From contig JBDHVC010000009.1 in NCBI GenBank assembly GCA_039809495.1, positions 1 to 64,000 of the forward strand: DNA of 64,000 nucleotides. Direction: 5' to 3'. Position 1 is the stretch's first letter. Every line of letters starts with the position of its first letter. Of this stretch, positions 18,211-27,116 are shown piece after piece. Position numbers and translations under genes: made by a program. This DNA is from JAFLCL01 sp039809495. Its GTDB lineage: Bacteria; Myxococcota_A; Polyangia; Polyangiales; Sandaracinaceae. The notes under the pieces are model-generated. The model searched no databases. It worked only from the letters and a program-made list of their open reading frames with translations, and was not told the DNA's origin.

Positions 18211-19799
18211 AGAGCCTCGCTCGCGCGGCGCTCCTCGTGGGCCACGGGCTTCTCGTCGCGCGGCGCGGGGGGCTCCTCGGGCGCCTCGGGCGCCTCGGCG
18301 TCGTCGCCCTCGGGCGCCGTCGGGGGCGCGTCGATCGCCGCCGCGTCCGCGCCGCCGTCCGCGCCGCCGCCCTCGGGACCGCTCGCGCGCGAGGCCTTGC
18401 GCGCGCGCGCCTCCTCGATGAGCGGCAGGATGTACGGGTAGCCGACCTGCATCGTGTCGAGCTCCGGATCGAGCTGCGCGCAGAGCCAGAACGCCATCAC
18501 GACGGCGCGCTCGACGTAGAACCAGCCGCGCGGGTACTCCACCGAGCGCATCAGCTCGCGCAGCTCCTCGCGCGCGACCTCGGGGTCGACGAGCGCCTCG
18601 AGCTCGCGCTGGTTCGCGCGCATCAGCGCGGCGGGCGTGCGGTTCTGGATCCGGAGCAGCTTCTGGAAGTAGGTCTCGACCGTCTTCTCGAGCAGCTCGC
18701 GGTTGGCCTCCTCGGAGACGAAGCCCATCCGAAAGAAGCCGTCGAGCAGGCGCCTGCCGTCGCCGTCGAGCAGGCCCCCGACGACCTCGATCATGCCGTC
18801 GACCATGTGCTCCTCGACCTCGCTGATCGCGCCGAAGTCCAGGATGACGAGCTTGGGCCGGCGCGGTGAGCGTCCCGGCTGGACGAGGAAGTTCCCGGGG
18901 TGCGGGTCGGCGTGGAAGAAGCGATCGACGAAGAGGCCCTTGTAGAAGCTCTCGACGAAGCGGATCGCGACGGCGCGCGGGTCGATGTCGGCCTTCCGGA
19001 TCTCCTCGAGCCTGTTGATCTTGATGCCCTCCATGAAGGTCATGGTGAGGACGTCGCTGCTCGAGAGCTCGGGGACGACGCTCGGGAAGAGGATGTCCTT
19101 CTCGCGCGCGAAATTGGCGCGCATGCGCGCCATGCAGGCGGCCTCGTGCTCGTACTCCGTCTCGCGGCGCAGGAGGTCCACGAGGGACTCGTACACGCGC
19201 TCGAGCCCCGGCATGGGCACGAACCACTGGTAGGCGGCGACGGCGAGGCGGACGACCTGCATGTCCACCGCGATGACGCTGCGGATGCCCGGGTAGAGCA
19301 CCTTCACCGCGACCTTCTGCGCGGGCACGCGCGGATCGTCCGAGGCGAGCCACGCCTCGTGGACCTGACCGAGCGAGGCGGCGGCCAGGGGCCTTCGCTC
19401 GAAGCGCTCGAAGCACGCGTCGGGGAGCTTGCCGAGGCTCTCGAAGAAGGCGTGCGCGATCACCTCGTAGGGCTGCGGCGGGACGGCGTCCTGGAGCTGC
19501 TCGAGCTCCTTCGTGTAGACCCGCGGCAGAAAGCCGCCCATCACCGAGAGCACCTGCCCAAGCTTGATGTAGACCCCGCGGAGCTCGAGCATCCCGTGGA
19601 GCAGCCGCTTCGCGTTGCGCGCGTCGAGGCGCTTGCGCCGCCGCCTCACCCAGCCGGGGAGCTCCTGGACCTCGCGGCCGCTCGCCGGATCCTTCTCCCA
19701 GCGCTCGACGAGCGAGGTCAGCCCGTACTGCGAGAGGTAGCTGAAGAAGATGAGCCCGAAGACCCAGAGGGCTCTGACGAGCCGAGTGAACAGGTTCAC
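18207..19799 (-). CDS. ABC1/UbiB/AarF-family atypical kinase
   Basis: A 530-residue member of the ABC1/AarF/UbiB family of kinase-like ATPases linked to ubiquinone and lipid homeostasis. It shows the family KxGQ motif as GVYIKLGQVLSVMGGFLP, the ASLGQVHEA substitute for the glycine loop (the family's alanine-rich loop), the lysine in KVAVKVLYP, and the catalytic HADPHPGNFLV with DFG (LDFGAISE). One hydrophobic N-terminal segment and a long acidic Ala/Pro/Glu tail are present. Its GTG start overlaps the YbjN stop by four bases, so the two are coupled. The exact client pathway is not clear from context. Confidence 0.93.
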   Translation of the reverse strand: MNLFTRLVRALWVFGLIFFSYLSQYGLTSLVERWEKDPASGREVQELPGWVRRRRKRLDARNAKRLLHGMLELRGVYIKLGQVLSVMGGFLPRVYTKELEQLQDAVPPQPYEVIAHAFFESLGKLPDACFERFERRPLAAASLGQVHEAWLASDDPRVPAQKVAVKVLYPGIRSVIAVDMQVVRLAVAAYQWFVPMPGLERVYESLVDLLRRETEYEHEAACMARMRANFAREKDILFPSVVPELSSSDVLTMTFMEGIKINRLEEIRKADIDPRAVAIRFVESFYKGLFVDRFFHADPHPGNFLVQPGRSPRRPKLVILDFGAISEVEEHMVDGMIEVVGGLLDGDGRRLLDGFFRMGFVSEEANRELLEKTVETYFQKLLRIQNRTPAALMRANQRELEALVDPEVAREELRELMRSVEYPRGWFYVERAVVMAFWLCAQLDPELDTMQVGYPYILPLIEEARARKASRASGPEGGGADGGADAAAIDAPPTAPEGDDAEAPEAPEEPPAPRDEKPVAHEERRASEAL

Positions 19800-20281
19800 G
19801 ACGCTCCGGGGGGAGGCTGGGGCTTGGCGCGGGGGGGAGGGGGCTCGGAGGGGCGCGCGGCGGGCCTCGCGCCCTTCGCGATCGCCTCGAGCTCGCCGTG
19901 GTGCTGATCGGCGTAGTGCGCGAGGACGCGCATCGCGTCGCTGAGCTCCGACGGGTCGAGGTCGGCGCTCGGGTACTCGACCGAGAGCACGACGTCGAGG
20001 TCGTCGTCGATCGAGAGCTTGGCCATCATGAACTGGTGGTTGAGCGCCATCATGCGCAGGTAGAGGCGCTCGGCCCGCTCGGGCTCCGCCGGGGACGCGA
20101 GGAGCGGGGCGACCGCGCAGACGATGTAGCCGGCGGGATCGACGCGTACGTAGAACGGCATCGTGCGCGCTCGCACGCGGAGCTGGCCGCGATGGAGGTG
20201 CTCGGCGATGCGCGTGACGTCGTAGCCCTGCTCCGCGAGGAGCGCGCGGATCCCATCGTCCGTGAGAGGCACTCGGCTCAT
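19796..20281 (-). CDS. YbjN/CesT-like chaperone-fold protein
   Basis: A 161-residue soluble protein. The central part, with RTMPFYVRVDPAGYIVCAVAPLL, an MMALNHQFMMAKLSID segment and the following VVLSVEYPS, fits the YbjN or type III secretion chaperone-like fold. The last 30 residues are a Pro-rich tail. It heads the coupled YbjN-UbiB-TsaC operon, which may mean it assists the UbiB-family protein; this is inference. TACCGT nine bases before the ATG and a weak GGA site are the only upstream signals. Longer frames upstream look like shadow sequence. Confidence 0.72.
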   Translation of the reverse strand: MSRVPLTDDGIRALLAEQGYDVTRIAEHLHRGQLRVRARTMPFYVRVDPAGYIVCAVAPLLASPAEPERAERLYLRMMALNHQFMMAKLSIDDDLDVVLSVEYPSADLDPSELSDAMRVLAHYADQHHGELEAIAKGARPAARPSEPPPPRAKPQPPPGAS

Positions 20282-20343
20282 CGAGGTCCGACGGTAGCCG
20301 AAACGCCGAGCCCAGGACAGGCGCCGTCCGCGCGGCGACGGCG

Positions 20344-20373
20344 TTGACACCGCACCGAATCTGGTGATACCCG
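20344..20373 (+). promoter_or_regulatory. Promoter of the tatT-dctP unit
   Basis: TTGACA (20344-20349), an 18-base spacer and TACCCG (20368-20373), with a predicted leader of about 60 bases to the TatT ATG. The same TTGACA/18/TACCC layout occurs before prs, and TTGCTC/18/TACCCG before ftsE. Confidence 0.55.
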
Positions 20374-20438
20374 ACCTCCTCGAACCGCGGGCTCGGCGCT
20401 CGCGTCGACGATGTCCTGCGGGTGGTGACGAGGTCGTG

Positions 20439-21359
20439 ATGAAGAAGACGATGTCGATCCTGGGGCTGATGCTCGCGCTCGTCGTGCCGCTCGGCGCCGC
20501 CGGCTGTGGCGGAGGCCGCTCGAGCGCCTTCGACGAGGGGACGACCGCGGCGAGCGGGCCCGTCAGCGCCGACGCGCAGGCGCGGCACGACGCGCTCGTC
20601 CAAGAGGGCGACGCGGCCTTCGCGGAGCGGGCCGAGGAGGCGCGCTTGCGCGCGGCGATCGACGCCTATCAGGGCGCGGTCGACGCGGTGCCGGGCGACC
20701 ACGAGACCTGGGCCAAGCTCTGCCGAGCCCAGTACTTCCTCGCGTACGGCTACATGGAATTCGATCCGGCGCTCGAGGCCGAGACGACGGCCATGTACCA
20801 CAGCTCGATCACCTCGGCGGAGCACGGGCTCGCGGCGCTCTCGCCCGCGTTCGCCGAGCAGGTCCGCTCGACCGGCCAGTTCGCGTCCGGCCTGAGCGTG
20901 CTCGACGCGCGCGCCGTCCCGCTCGTCTACTGGCGCAGCTCCGCGATCGGCCGCTGGGCGCGCCGCGACGGCTTCGCCACCGTGCTCCAGTACAAGGACG
21001 AGATCCGCGCCTCGATGAACCGCGCGCTCGAGCTCGATCGCGACTACTTCTACGCGGGCCCCGATCGCTACTTCGGCGCGTTCTTCGCCGTCGCGCCGAG
21101 CTACGCGGGCGGGGATCTCGAGCGCTCGCGCCAGCACTTCGAGTACTCGATCGGGCGCTACCCCGGCTACTTCGGCACGCACGTCCTCTACGCCGGGGAG
21201 TACGCGGTGAAGACGCAGGACCGTGAGCTCTTCACGCGCGAGCTCCAGTGGGTCATCGACGGCGATCCGAACATGATCCCGGAGGTCGTCGCCGAGAACC
21301 TCGTCGAGCAGCGCAAGGCGCGCGATCTCCTCGCGCGCGCCGACGAGCTCTTCGAGTGA
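20439..21359 (+). CDS. TRAP-associated TatT-type lipoprotein
   Basis: A 306-residue lipoprotein: a 23-residue signal peptide with lipobox GAAGC, then an all-helical body. The pattern AYQGAVDAVPGDHETWAKLCRAQYFLAYGYME, split over residues 75-110, and the terminal YPGYFGTHVLYAGEYAV fit the TatT (T-component) family, which forms trimeric periplasmic TPR scaffolds next to TRAP transporter binding proteins. This agrees with the DctP gene 41 bases downstream. A GAGG ribosome site sits just upstream of the ATG at 20439. It is the first gene of the unit. Confidence 0.85.
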   Translation: MKKTMSILGLMLALVVPLGAAGCGGGRSSAFDEGTTAASGPVSADAQARHDALVQEGDAAFAERAEEARLRAAIDAYQGAVDAVPGDHETWAKLCRAQYFLAYGYMEFDPALEAETTAMYHSSITSAEHGLAALSPAFAEQVRSTGQFASGLSVLDARAVPLVYWRSSAIGRWARRDGFATVLQYKDEIRASMNRALELDRDYFYAGPDRYFGAFFAVAPSYAGGDLERSRQHFEYSIGRYPGYFGTHVLYAGEYAVKTQDRELFTRELQWVIDGDPNMIPEVVAENLVEQRKARDLLARADELFE

Positions 21360-21400
21360 GCGCCTGAATCCCCTCCGCCTTCTGCCCGTCAGGAGCCCTC

Positions 21401-22459
21401 ATGCCGCGCTCGATTCGCTCCCATGAGCCCGTTCGTCGCCCGCTCCTCATCGCGCTCGTCCTGGCCTCGCTCTTCGCGAGCGGCCTCTTCGTCGCGGGCG
21501 GATCGCTCCCCGCCGACGCCCAGGACGCCGCGCCCGCCGGGCAGATCACGCTGCGGATCGGCACGGTGGCGCCCGAGGGGACGCCCTGGGAGAAGCAGCT
21601 CCGCAACCTCCGCACGCACCTCGAGCGCGCGAGCGGCGGGCGGATCCGGGTGCGCGCGTTCATGGGCGGCTCGCTCGGTGGCGAGAAGGCGCTCGTGCGG
21701 CGCGTCTCGCAGGGGAGCCTCGAGTGCTTCGCGGGCTCGACGGCCGCGCTCGGCTCCATCGTCGACGAGCTGAACGTGATCGAGGCGCCGTACCTCTTCG
21801 ACGACGCCGCCGCCGCCGACCGCGTGCTCGACGGGCCCGCGCTCCCGCTCGTGAAGCAGGTGCTCTCCGAGCACGGCTTCACCTTCGGGTTCTGGGCGGA
21901 GAACGGGTTTCGCTCCTGGTACACGCGGGAGCGCCCGATCCGAACTCCCGCGGACCTGAGGGGGCTGCGCATGCGCTCGCAGGAGGCGCCGGTCCACCTC
22001 GAGACCTACCGGGCCTTCGGCGCGTCTCCGAACCCGATCGACGTCACGAACGTCCTCACGGCGCTCCAGACGGGCGCGGTCGACGGCTTCGACAACACCC
22101 CGCTCTTCAGCTTCGCGACCTCGTGGTACCAGGCCGCGCACCACCTGAACCTGAGCGAGCACAGCTACCAGCCCGGCATCGTCGTCTACTCGGCGACGTG
22201 GCTCGCGCAGCAGCCCGCGGACATCCAGGAGATCCTCACGAGCATCCCGGCCTCCATCGTCACCGAGGGGCGTCAGGGCGTCCGTCGGATGGATCCGATC
22301 CTGATCCAGAACCTCCAGCGCACGGGGATCGAGGTCCACCGACCGACGCCCGCGGAGCGCGCGCAATTCGTCGCGATCGGCCGGCCCGTGCAGGATCGCG
22401 TCGCGGGCTCCTCGGGGCGTCACGGGCGAGAGCTCCTGACCGCGCTTCGAGGGCGCTGA
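21401..22459 (+). CDS. TRAP transporter substrate-binding protein DctP-type
   Basis: A 352-residue exported solute-binding protein. The signal peptide (hydrophobic core about 15-32, ending DAQ) is followed by the DctP fold: TLRIGTVAPEGTPWEKQL, FMGGSLGGEKALVRRV, the conserved RSWYTRERPIRTPADLRGLRMR segment split around residues 165-190, and LQTGAVDGFDNTP. DctP binds organic acids or similar solutes in the periplasm. The normal DctQ and DctM membrane genes are not in the window; the next gene is a J-domain protein. It may use a transporter encoded elsewhere, or work with TatT in another role. Confidence 0.9.
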   Translation: MPRSIRSHEPVRRPLLIALVLASLFASGLFVAGGSLPADAQDAAPAGQITLRIGTVAPEGTPWEKQLRNLRTHLERASGGRIRVRAFMGGSLGGEKALVRRVSQGSLECFAGSTAALGSIVDELNVIEAPYLFDDAAAADRVLDGPALPLVKQVLSEHGFTFGFWAENGFRSWYTRERPIRTPADLRGLRMRSQEAPVHLETYRAFGASPNPIDVTNVLTALQTGAVDGFDNTPLFSFATSWYQAAHHLNLSEHSYQPGIVVYSATWLAQQPADIQEILTSIPASIVTEGRQGVRRMDPILIQNLQRTGIEVHRPTPAERAQFVAIGRPVQDRVAGSSGRHGRELLTALRGR

Positions 22460-22495
22460 GCGCCGCGCTCCGCGCGCGCACCCCGCGTCCGTCCG

Positions 22496-24094
22496 ATGAG
22501 CGCCACGACACCCGAGCCGATCGCTCAAGGGGAGCTGGAGGCGACGCCGTTCGCGCACGTCCTCGTCCAGGTCCATCAGCGGCAGCTCACGGGGACGCTC
22601 GCGGTCTGGCCCGGCGTCGAGGGCGTGAAGGGCCAGGATCGGCTGCGCTTCGAGCAAGGCTTCCTCGTCGCCGCTCGCTTCATCGAGCCGGCGGCCTCGC
22701 TCGCGCGCGGGGCGCTCCCGCTCTTCGCCCGCGAGCGCGGGGCGTACGCCTTCTACGAGGCGGACCTCGTCGGCGAGGGGGCGCTCGAGGAGCGCGTCGA
22801 TCCGTGGATGATCTTCGCCGCCTCGCTCCGAGGGAGCACGCGAGACGACGTCGTCGCGGCGCTCGTCGCGCGCTTCGACGACGGATCGAGGGTGCGCATC
22901 AAGCCCGGGACGGACGTCAAGCGCTTCGCGCTCCAGCCCAAGGAGGCTGGCTTCATCGAGCTCATCCGCGCGGCGCCCGCCCCGATCGCCGAGCTCGTCC
23001 AGAAGTGCGAGCTCGGCTCCACGATGGGCCGACGCCTCGTCTACCTCTTGATCGCCACGAACGCGCTCGAGCCCGCGCCGCTCGCGTCCGCCGCGAAGGC
23101 GGGGGCACGACCGCTCGCCTCACCCGCCCCTCCCGGCTCGGCGAGCGACCTGCCTCTGCCGGAGCTGCCGCTCCCCGCCGCCGAGGCCGCAGCGCCGACG
23201 CGCGCCTCGCTCCCGCCGCGCGCGTCCCTGCCGCCGTCGGCCGACGCGCGCTCGCGCTTCCGCGCGGGCATGCCCACCCCGCCGCCACCGCCTTCGGCGC
23301 TGTCCGAGGCCGGGCGGGCGTTCTGGATCGAGGTCCAAGAGCGCGCCGCGCGCATCGATCGGCAGAACTTCTTCGAGATGCTCGACGTGCCGCGCGACGT
23401 CGGCGTGGACGCCGTGCGCAAGGCCTACTTCGCCCTCGCGAAGCGGTGGCACCCCGATCGCGCGATCGGCGAGCTCGCGCCGCTCCGCCCCTTCGTCGAG
23501 CCGATCTTCGCCGCGTTCACGAGCGCGGAGGAGACGCTCTCGGACGAGGCGAAGCGGTCGGTCTACCTGCGGACGGTCCAAGACGGTGGGGGCACGCCCG
23601 AGGCCGATCGCAAGCTCGAGGCGATCCTGTGGGCCGCGAAGGAGCATCAGAAGGCGGAGGTGCTGATGCGCCGACGCGACTACGCCGGCGCCGACGCGAT
23701 CCTCACCGCCGCGCTCGAGGTGGCGCCGGACGAGGTGGACCTGCTCGCGGCGCGCGCTCACTGCCTCTTCAACCTGCCGGACGCCTCGAGCCGCGTGGCG
23801 GAGATGAAGGCGCTCGCCGATCGCGCGATCGCGATCGAGCCCAAGCACGACCGCGCGCACTACTACCGCGCGCTGATCCTCGAGCGCGAGGGCGCGGACG
23901 AGGAGGCGCTCGCGAGCTTTCGGCGGGCGTTCGAGCTGAACCCGAAGAACGCCGAGGCCGAGCGCGCGATCCGTCTGGCGGAGATGCGGCGGGGCAAGGG
24001 CGGATCGAAGGCGAAGCGCGCGAGCGCCGAGCCGCCGGCGGAGAAGCCTGGCGGCGGCTTCTTCTCCAAGCTGTTCGGGGGAAAGAAGCCCTGA
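22496..24094 (+). CDS. DUF4388/PATAN-like plus J-domain plus TPR fusion protein
   Basis: A 532-residue soluble fusion. The N-terminal 180 residues (ATPFAHVLVQVHQRQLTGTL, RLRFEQGFLVAARF) resemble the DUF4388/PATAN module of deltaproteobacterial signalling proteins. After a Pro/Ala/Ser linker comes a J domain at about 285-355 with intact HPD at 319-321, which would stimulate an Hsp70 ATPase. The C-terminal part holds TPR-like helices (HYYRALILEREGADEEALAS) and ends in a short glycine/lysine tail. It probably links DnaK to a signalling or surface process such as motility; the client is unknown. The stop codon opens a palindromic repeat shared with the convergent gene. Confidence 0.8.
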   Translation: MSATTPEPIAQGELEATPFAHVLVQVHQRQLTGTLAVWPGVEGVKGQDRLRFEQGFLVAARFIEPAASLARGALPLFARERGAYAFYEADLVGEGALEERVDPWMIFAASLRGSTRDDVVAALVARFDDGSRVRIKPGTDVKRFALQPKEAGFIELIRAAPAPIAELVQKCELGSTMGRRLVYLLIATNALEPAPLASAAKAGARPLASPAPPGSASDLPLPELPLPAAEAAAPTRASLPPRASLPPSADARSRFRAGMPTPPPPPSALSEAGRAFWIEVQERAARIDRQNFFEMLDVPRDVGVDAVRKAYFALAKRWHPDRAIGELAPLRPFVEPIFAAFTSAEETLSDEAKRSVYLRTVQDGGGTPEADRKLEAILWAAKEHQKAEVLMRRRDYAGADAILTAALEVAPDEVDLLAARAHCLFNLPDASSRVAEMKALADRAIAIEPKHDRAHYYRALILEREGADEEALASFRRAFELNPKNAEAERAIRLAEMRRGKGGSKAKRASAEPPAEKPGGGFFSKLFGGKKP

Positions 24095-24148
24095 CGGCGC
24101 GCCCGGCTCGACGCGGTGAGGCGAGCGTCGGCCCGCCGCGCGGCGTCA
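24092..24148. repeat. Palindromic repeat joining convergent stops
   Basis: Starts at the plus-strand stop with TGACGGCGCGCCCGGCTCGA and ends at the minus-strand stop with CGCGCGGCGTCA. The outer arms pair with one mismatch. It has the same arrangement as the elements at 6391 and 38081. Confidence 0.6.
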
Positions 24149-26338
24149 GCGCGGCCCCTCGAGGCGCTGCCGTCGCCGCGTGAGGGCCTGCCTCGCCGGG
24201 CCCTCGCCGACCCACGCGAGCAGGAGCTCGATGATCTCGATCGCGAGCGTCGCGTCGCCCGAGCGCTCGGCGAGATCGAGGGCCGCGCGCGAGGTGGCGG
24301 CGTCGCGCTCCTCGCGCCCGAGCTCGAAGAGCACGCGCGCCGCCTCGTCGAGCCGCCCCTCGGCGCGCAGGCGCTCGGCCTTCGCGCGAGGCGCCTCGGG
24401 CATCGCCGGCTCGGAGGGGAGGAGGGTGAGCTCCGCGCGATCGGGGCGCGCCCGCACGAGGGCGTCCCGCAGCGCGCGAGCGCGCGAGGTCGCGCCCCGC
24501 TCGAGCGCCCAGTCGAAGAGCTCCTCGATCGTCCCGACGACGTCGGCGCGCGCGCCTCGCTCGCCGCTCGCGGCGGCGAGCACGAGGGCCTCGACGCGCG
24601 CGCTCAGCTCCACCCACCGGGCGCCGCGGACGAGGTTCGCGAGCGCGAGCGTGTCCTCGACGCTCATCGCGCCCGAGGCGTCGAGCGCGCGCTCGACGTG
24701 AGCCCGAGCGACCTCGTCGAGGCCGAGCGAGCGCGCGAGGCTCGCCGCTCGGATGCTCGCGCGCCGCGCGCTCGTGGCCTCTCGAGCCGCGGCGGCGAGC
24801 TCGGCCGCGCGCGCCCACCCTTCGAGCGCGCGCAGCCGCTCTCCGCGCCGCTCGTCGCGCGCGGCGACGAGCCGCGCGACCCGCGGATCGTCGTCCTCGC
24901 GCAGGCGCTCCCACGCTCGATCGGCGAGCTCCGGGCGACCGATCGCGTCGAGGGCGAGCGCCGTCGCGGGGCGCACGTCCTCGAGGGAGGCGTCCTCGAT
25001 CGCGGCGGGGGCCCCGATCGCGGGCAGGCCCGCGTCCGAGAGCGCGAGCGTGGAGTCGACCCAGCGCGCGACGCCCAGCGCGGGGAGCAGCTCCTCGACG
25101 AGCGCTCTCGGGAGCTGACCCTCGGTGAGCTCGAGCACGCGCTCGGCGAGCGTCGTCTCGTCGCTCGCGCTCGTGATCGAGAGCCGCGCGACGTAGCCCG
25201 CCGCTCGGCGCGCGAGCGCGCGCGAGGCCTCGGCGTCGACGCTCCGCGCGCCCTCGGCGAGGCCGAGGAGCTCGAGCGCCGCGAAGGTGTCCGAGGGCTC
25301 CCGCGCGAGCCAGCGGTCGAGGGCGCGCTCGAGCTCGTCGCGCTCGTCGCCGCCTCGCCCCAGCCGCCGCGCGGCGGAGCGCACCTCGAGCAGCGCGGGG
25401 AGGAGCGCCTCGCCTCGCGTCGCCGCGTCACCCTCCACCCCTTCGTCGTCCTCGAGCGCGCCCGCGGCCTCGAGCTCGGCGGCGCGCTCGGGCGCGAGCG
25501 TCGCGCGCCGCGCCTCGAGCTCGCGTCGCGCGCCGTCCGTCCGGCCCTCCGCGAGGGCGAGCGTCAGCGCGCCGAGCCGCCGCGCCTCCACGTGGAGCGC
25601 CTCGACCCGCGCCGCCTCGCGCGCCTCGAGCCCGCCCCGCCCGAGCGCGCGGCTCAGCTCGGCGCTCGCGCCCGCGTCGATGCGGAGCAGGGCTCGCCCG
25701 CGCCCATCGACCACGACGCGGGGGCGCTCGACGAGGAGGCCTCGAGCCGCGGGGATCCGCATCCCGAGCGGGAGGAGCGCCTCCGCGAGCAGGCTGCGCA
25801 GAGGCTGCGGGACGACGAGGACGCCCGCGTCCCGATCGAGGCGGCCTCGGATGGGCCGGAGCGCGTCGAGGACGTCCGCGAGCGCGCTCCTCTCGCGCCG
25901 TGCCGTCGCGCGCACGTCGCGCACGGCGAGGACGAGATCGGCGTCTCGCCAGCGCGGGCACGCCTCGAGCGCGATCGCTCGCTCGGCTTCGCGGACGAGG
26001 ATCCGGAGCTCCGAGCCCGCCTCGCTCACGCCCTCGACGAGGACCCGCGGGCCTCGCCCGAGCGCGGAGAGCTCCGCGAGATCGACGTCGATCGTGAGCG
26101 ACACGAGCTCGGTGCGGAACGTCCGGACGGTGGACCAGCCGCCGCGCAGGCGCAGGCCGCCGTGGAGCGCGCCGAGATCGAGCTCGAGCGAGGCGAGGCG
26201 CGCGATCGGTCGGCGGCGGCCTCCGGGGTCCTCGACCTCGACCGGGTGCGGGCTCGCGAGCACCAGGCGCCCGCGGCCCCGCTCGAAGCGCAACGAGAAG
26301 GCGGGCGTCGAGGCGTTCGCGCGATCGACCGACGGCAT
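24146..26338 (-). CDS. Large helical-repeat protein of unknown function
   Basis: A 730-residue protein without a signal peptide or membrane helix. The first 270 residues are beta-rich (a region with RGRLVLASPHPVEVEDPGG and a central VDVDLAELSALG), while the rest is almost wholly Ala/Arg/Glu/Leu helices in TPR-like arrays such as AERLRAEGRLDEAARVLFEL near the end. I do not recognise a catalytic motif. The gene starts 14 bases after the methyltransferase stop and probably belongs to the DUF2752-methyltransferase operon. Composition is extreme (very Arg/Ala-rich) but in line with the GC content. Confidence 0.7.
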   Translation of the reverse strand: MPSVDRANASTPAFSLRFERGRGRLVLASPHPVEVEDPGGRRRPIARLASLELDLGALHGGLRLRGGWSTVRTFRTELVSLTIDVDLAELSALGRGPRVLVEGVSEAGSELRILVREAERAIALEACPRWRDADLVLAVRDVRATARRERSALADVLDALRPIRGRLDRDAGVLVVPQPLRSLLAEALLPLGMRIPAARGLLVERPRVVVDGRGRALLRIDAGASAELSRALGRGGLEAREAARVEALHVEARRLGALTLALAEGRTDGARRELEARRATLAPERAAELEAAGALEDDEGVEGDAATRGEALLPALLEVRSAARRLGRGGDERDELERALDRWLAREPSDTFAALELLGLAEGARSVDAEASRALARRAAGYVARLSITSASDETTLAERVLELTEGQLPRALVEELLPALGVARWVDSTLALSDAGLPAIGAPAAIEDASLEDVRPATALALDAIGRPELADRAWERLREDDDPRVARLVAARDERRGERLRALEGWARAAELAAAAREATSARRASIRAASLARSLGLDEVARAHVERALDASGAMSVEDTLALANLVRGARWVELSARVEALVLAAASGERGARADVVGTIEELFDWALERGATSRARALRDALVRARPDRAELTLLPSEPAMPEAPRAKAERLRAEGRLDEAARVLFELGREERDAATSRAALDLAERSGDATLAIEIIELLLAWVGEGPARQALTRRRQRLEGPR

Positions 26339-26352
26339 CGGCCGCGAGCCTA

Positions 26353-27114
26353 TCACGCTCGGATCGCCCCTCGCCGGAGGACGAGGACGGCGTCGTCGTG
26401 CTCGTGCGAGGGCGCTCGAGGGTCTCCGCTCGAGACGTAAGGGGTTCGCGTCCAGCGGACGAGGTGCAGGCCGCGGGGGGCGAGCACGCCCTCGACGAGG
26501 CTCTCGAGCGCCGGCGCGAAGTCGTCCCCCTCGACGCCGAGCCACTCGTCCGGATCAGCGCTCCCTCCTGGGCGGAGGACCGCGGGGCGGAGCGGGAGCG
26601 GGGTCGCGACGAGGAGGTGGCCCTCGGCGCCGACGCGCTCGATCGCGCGCTCGAGGAGCGTGACCGGCCGCTCGGCGCGATCGAGCACGTTGAGCAACGC
26701 CACGACGTCGAAGCGCTCCTCGTCGGGCCACGGCGCTCGGCTCAGGTCGAAGACGCGCGCGTCGACGCCGAGGCGGCGCGCGCGCTCGACCACCGGCCTC
26801 GAGACGTCGAGCGCGACGCTCGCAGCGAAGAGCGCGGCGAGCTCGCGGTGGACCTCGCCCGTCCCCGCGCCGACGTCGAGGAGGCTCCCCCGCGGCGCGC
26901 GCGGGAGCAGGGCGTCGAACGCGCGGGTGTCGAGCAGCGCGAGCCGGTAGGCCGAGAGCCGCGCGCTCGCCGCGTCGTGGCCGACGAAGCGGCTGAGGAC
27001 ATCGAGCGCGAGCGAGCGGAGCGGGCCGATGCGCCTCGCGCGCACCGAGGACAGGTGCGCCTTCACGGACGGAAGCTCGACGCGCTTGGCCTCGAGCGCG
27101 GGCGAGCTGGGCAC
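26353..27114 (-). CDS. METTL9/DREV-like SAM methyltransferase
   Basis: A 253-residue class I methyltransferase. SAM-binding motif I is LLDVGAGTGEV (residues 79-88) and the acidic motif II region is ALDVS. Beyond the Rossmann core it matches animal METTL9 (DREV family): LLNVLDRAERPVTLLERA against the METTL9 LNLLDR...PLTLL segment, then LLVATPLPLRPAV, a FAPALESLVEGVLAPRGL helix, and the C-terminal TRTPYVSSGD and HDDAVLVLR. METTL9 methylates histidine N1 in HxH motifs; whether this bacterial protein does so is inference. The GTG start at 27114 lies two bases after the DUF2752 stop, so the genes are coupled. Confidence 0.8.
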   Translation of the reverse strand: MPSSPALEAKRVELPSVKAHLSSVRARRIGPLRSLALDVLSRFVGHDAASARLSAYRLALLDTRAFDALLPRAPRGSLLDVGAGTGEVHRELAALFAASVALDVSRPVVERARRLGVDARVFDLSRAPWPDEERFDVVALLNVLDRAERPVTLLERAIERVGAEGHLLVATPLPLRPAVLRPGGSADPDEWLGVEGDDFAPALESLVEGVLAPRGLHLVRWTRTPYVSSGDPRAPSHEHDDAVLVLRRGAIRA

Positions 27115-27116
27115 GG

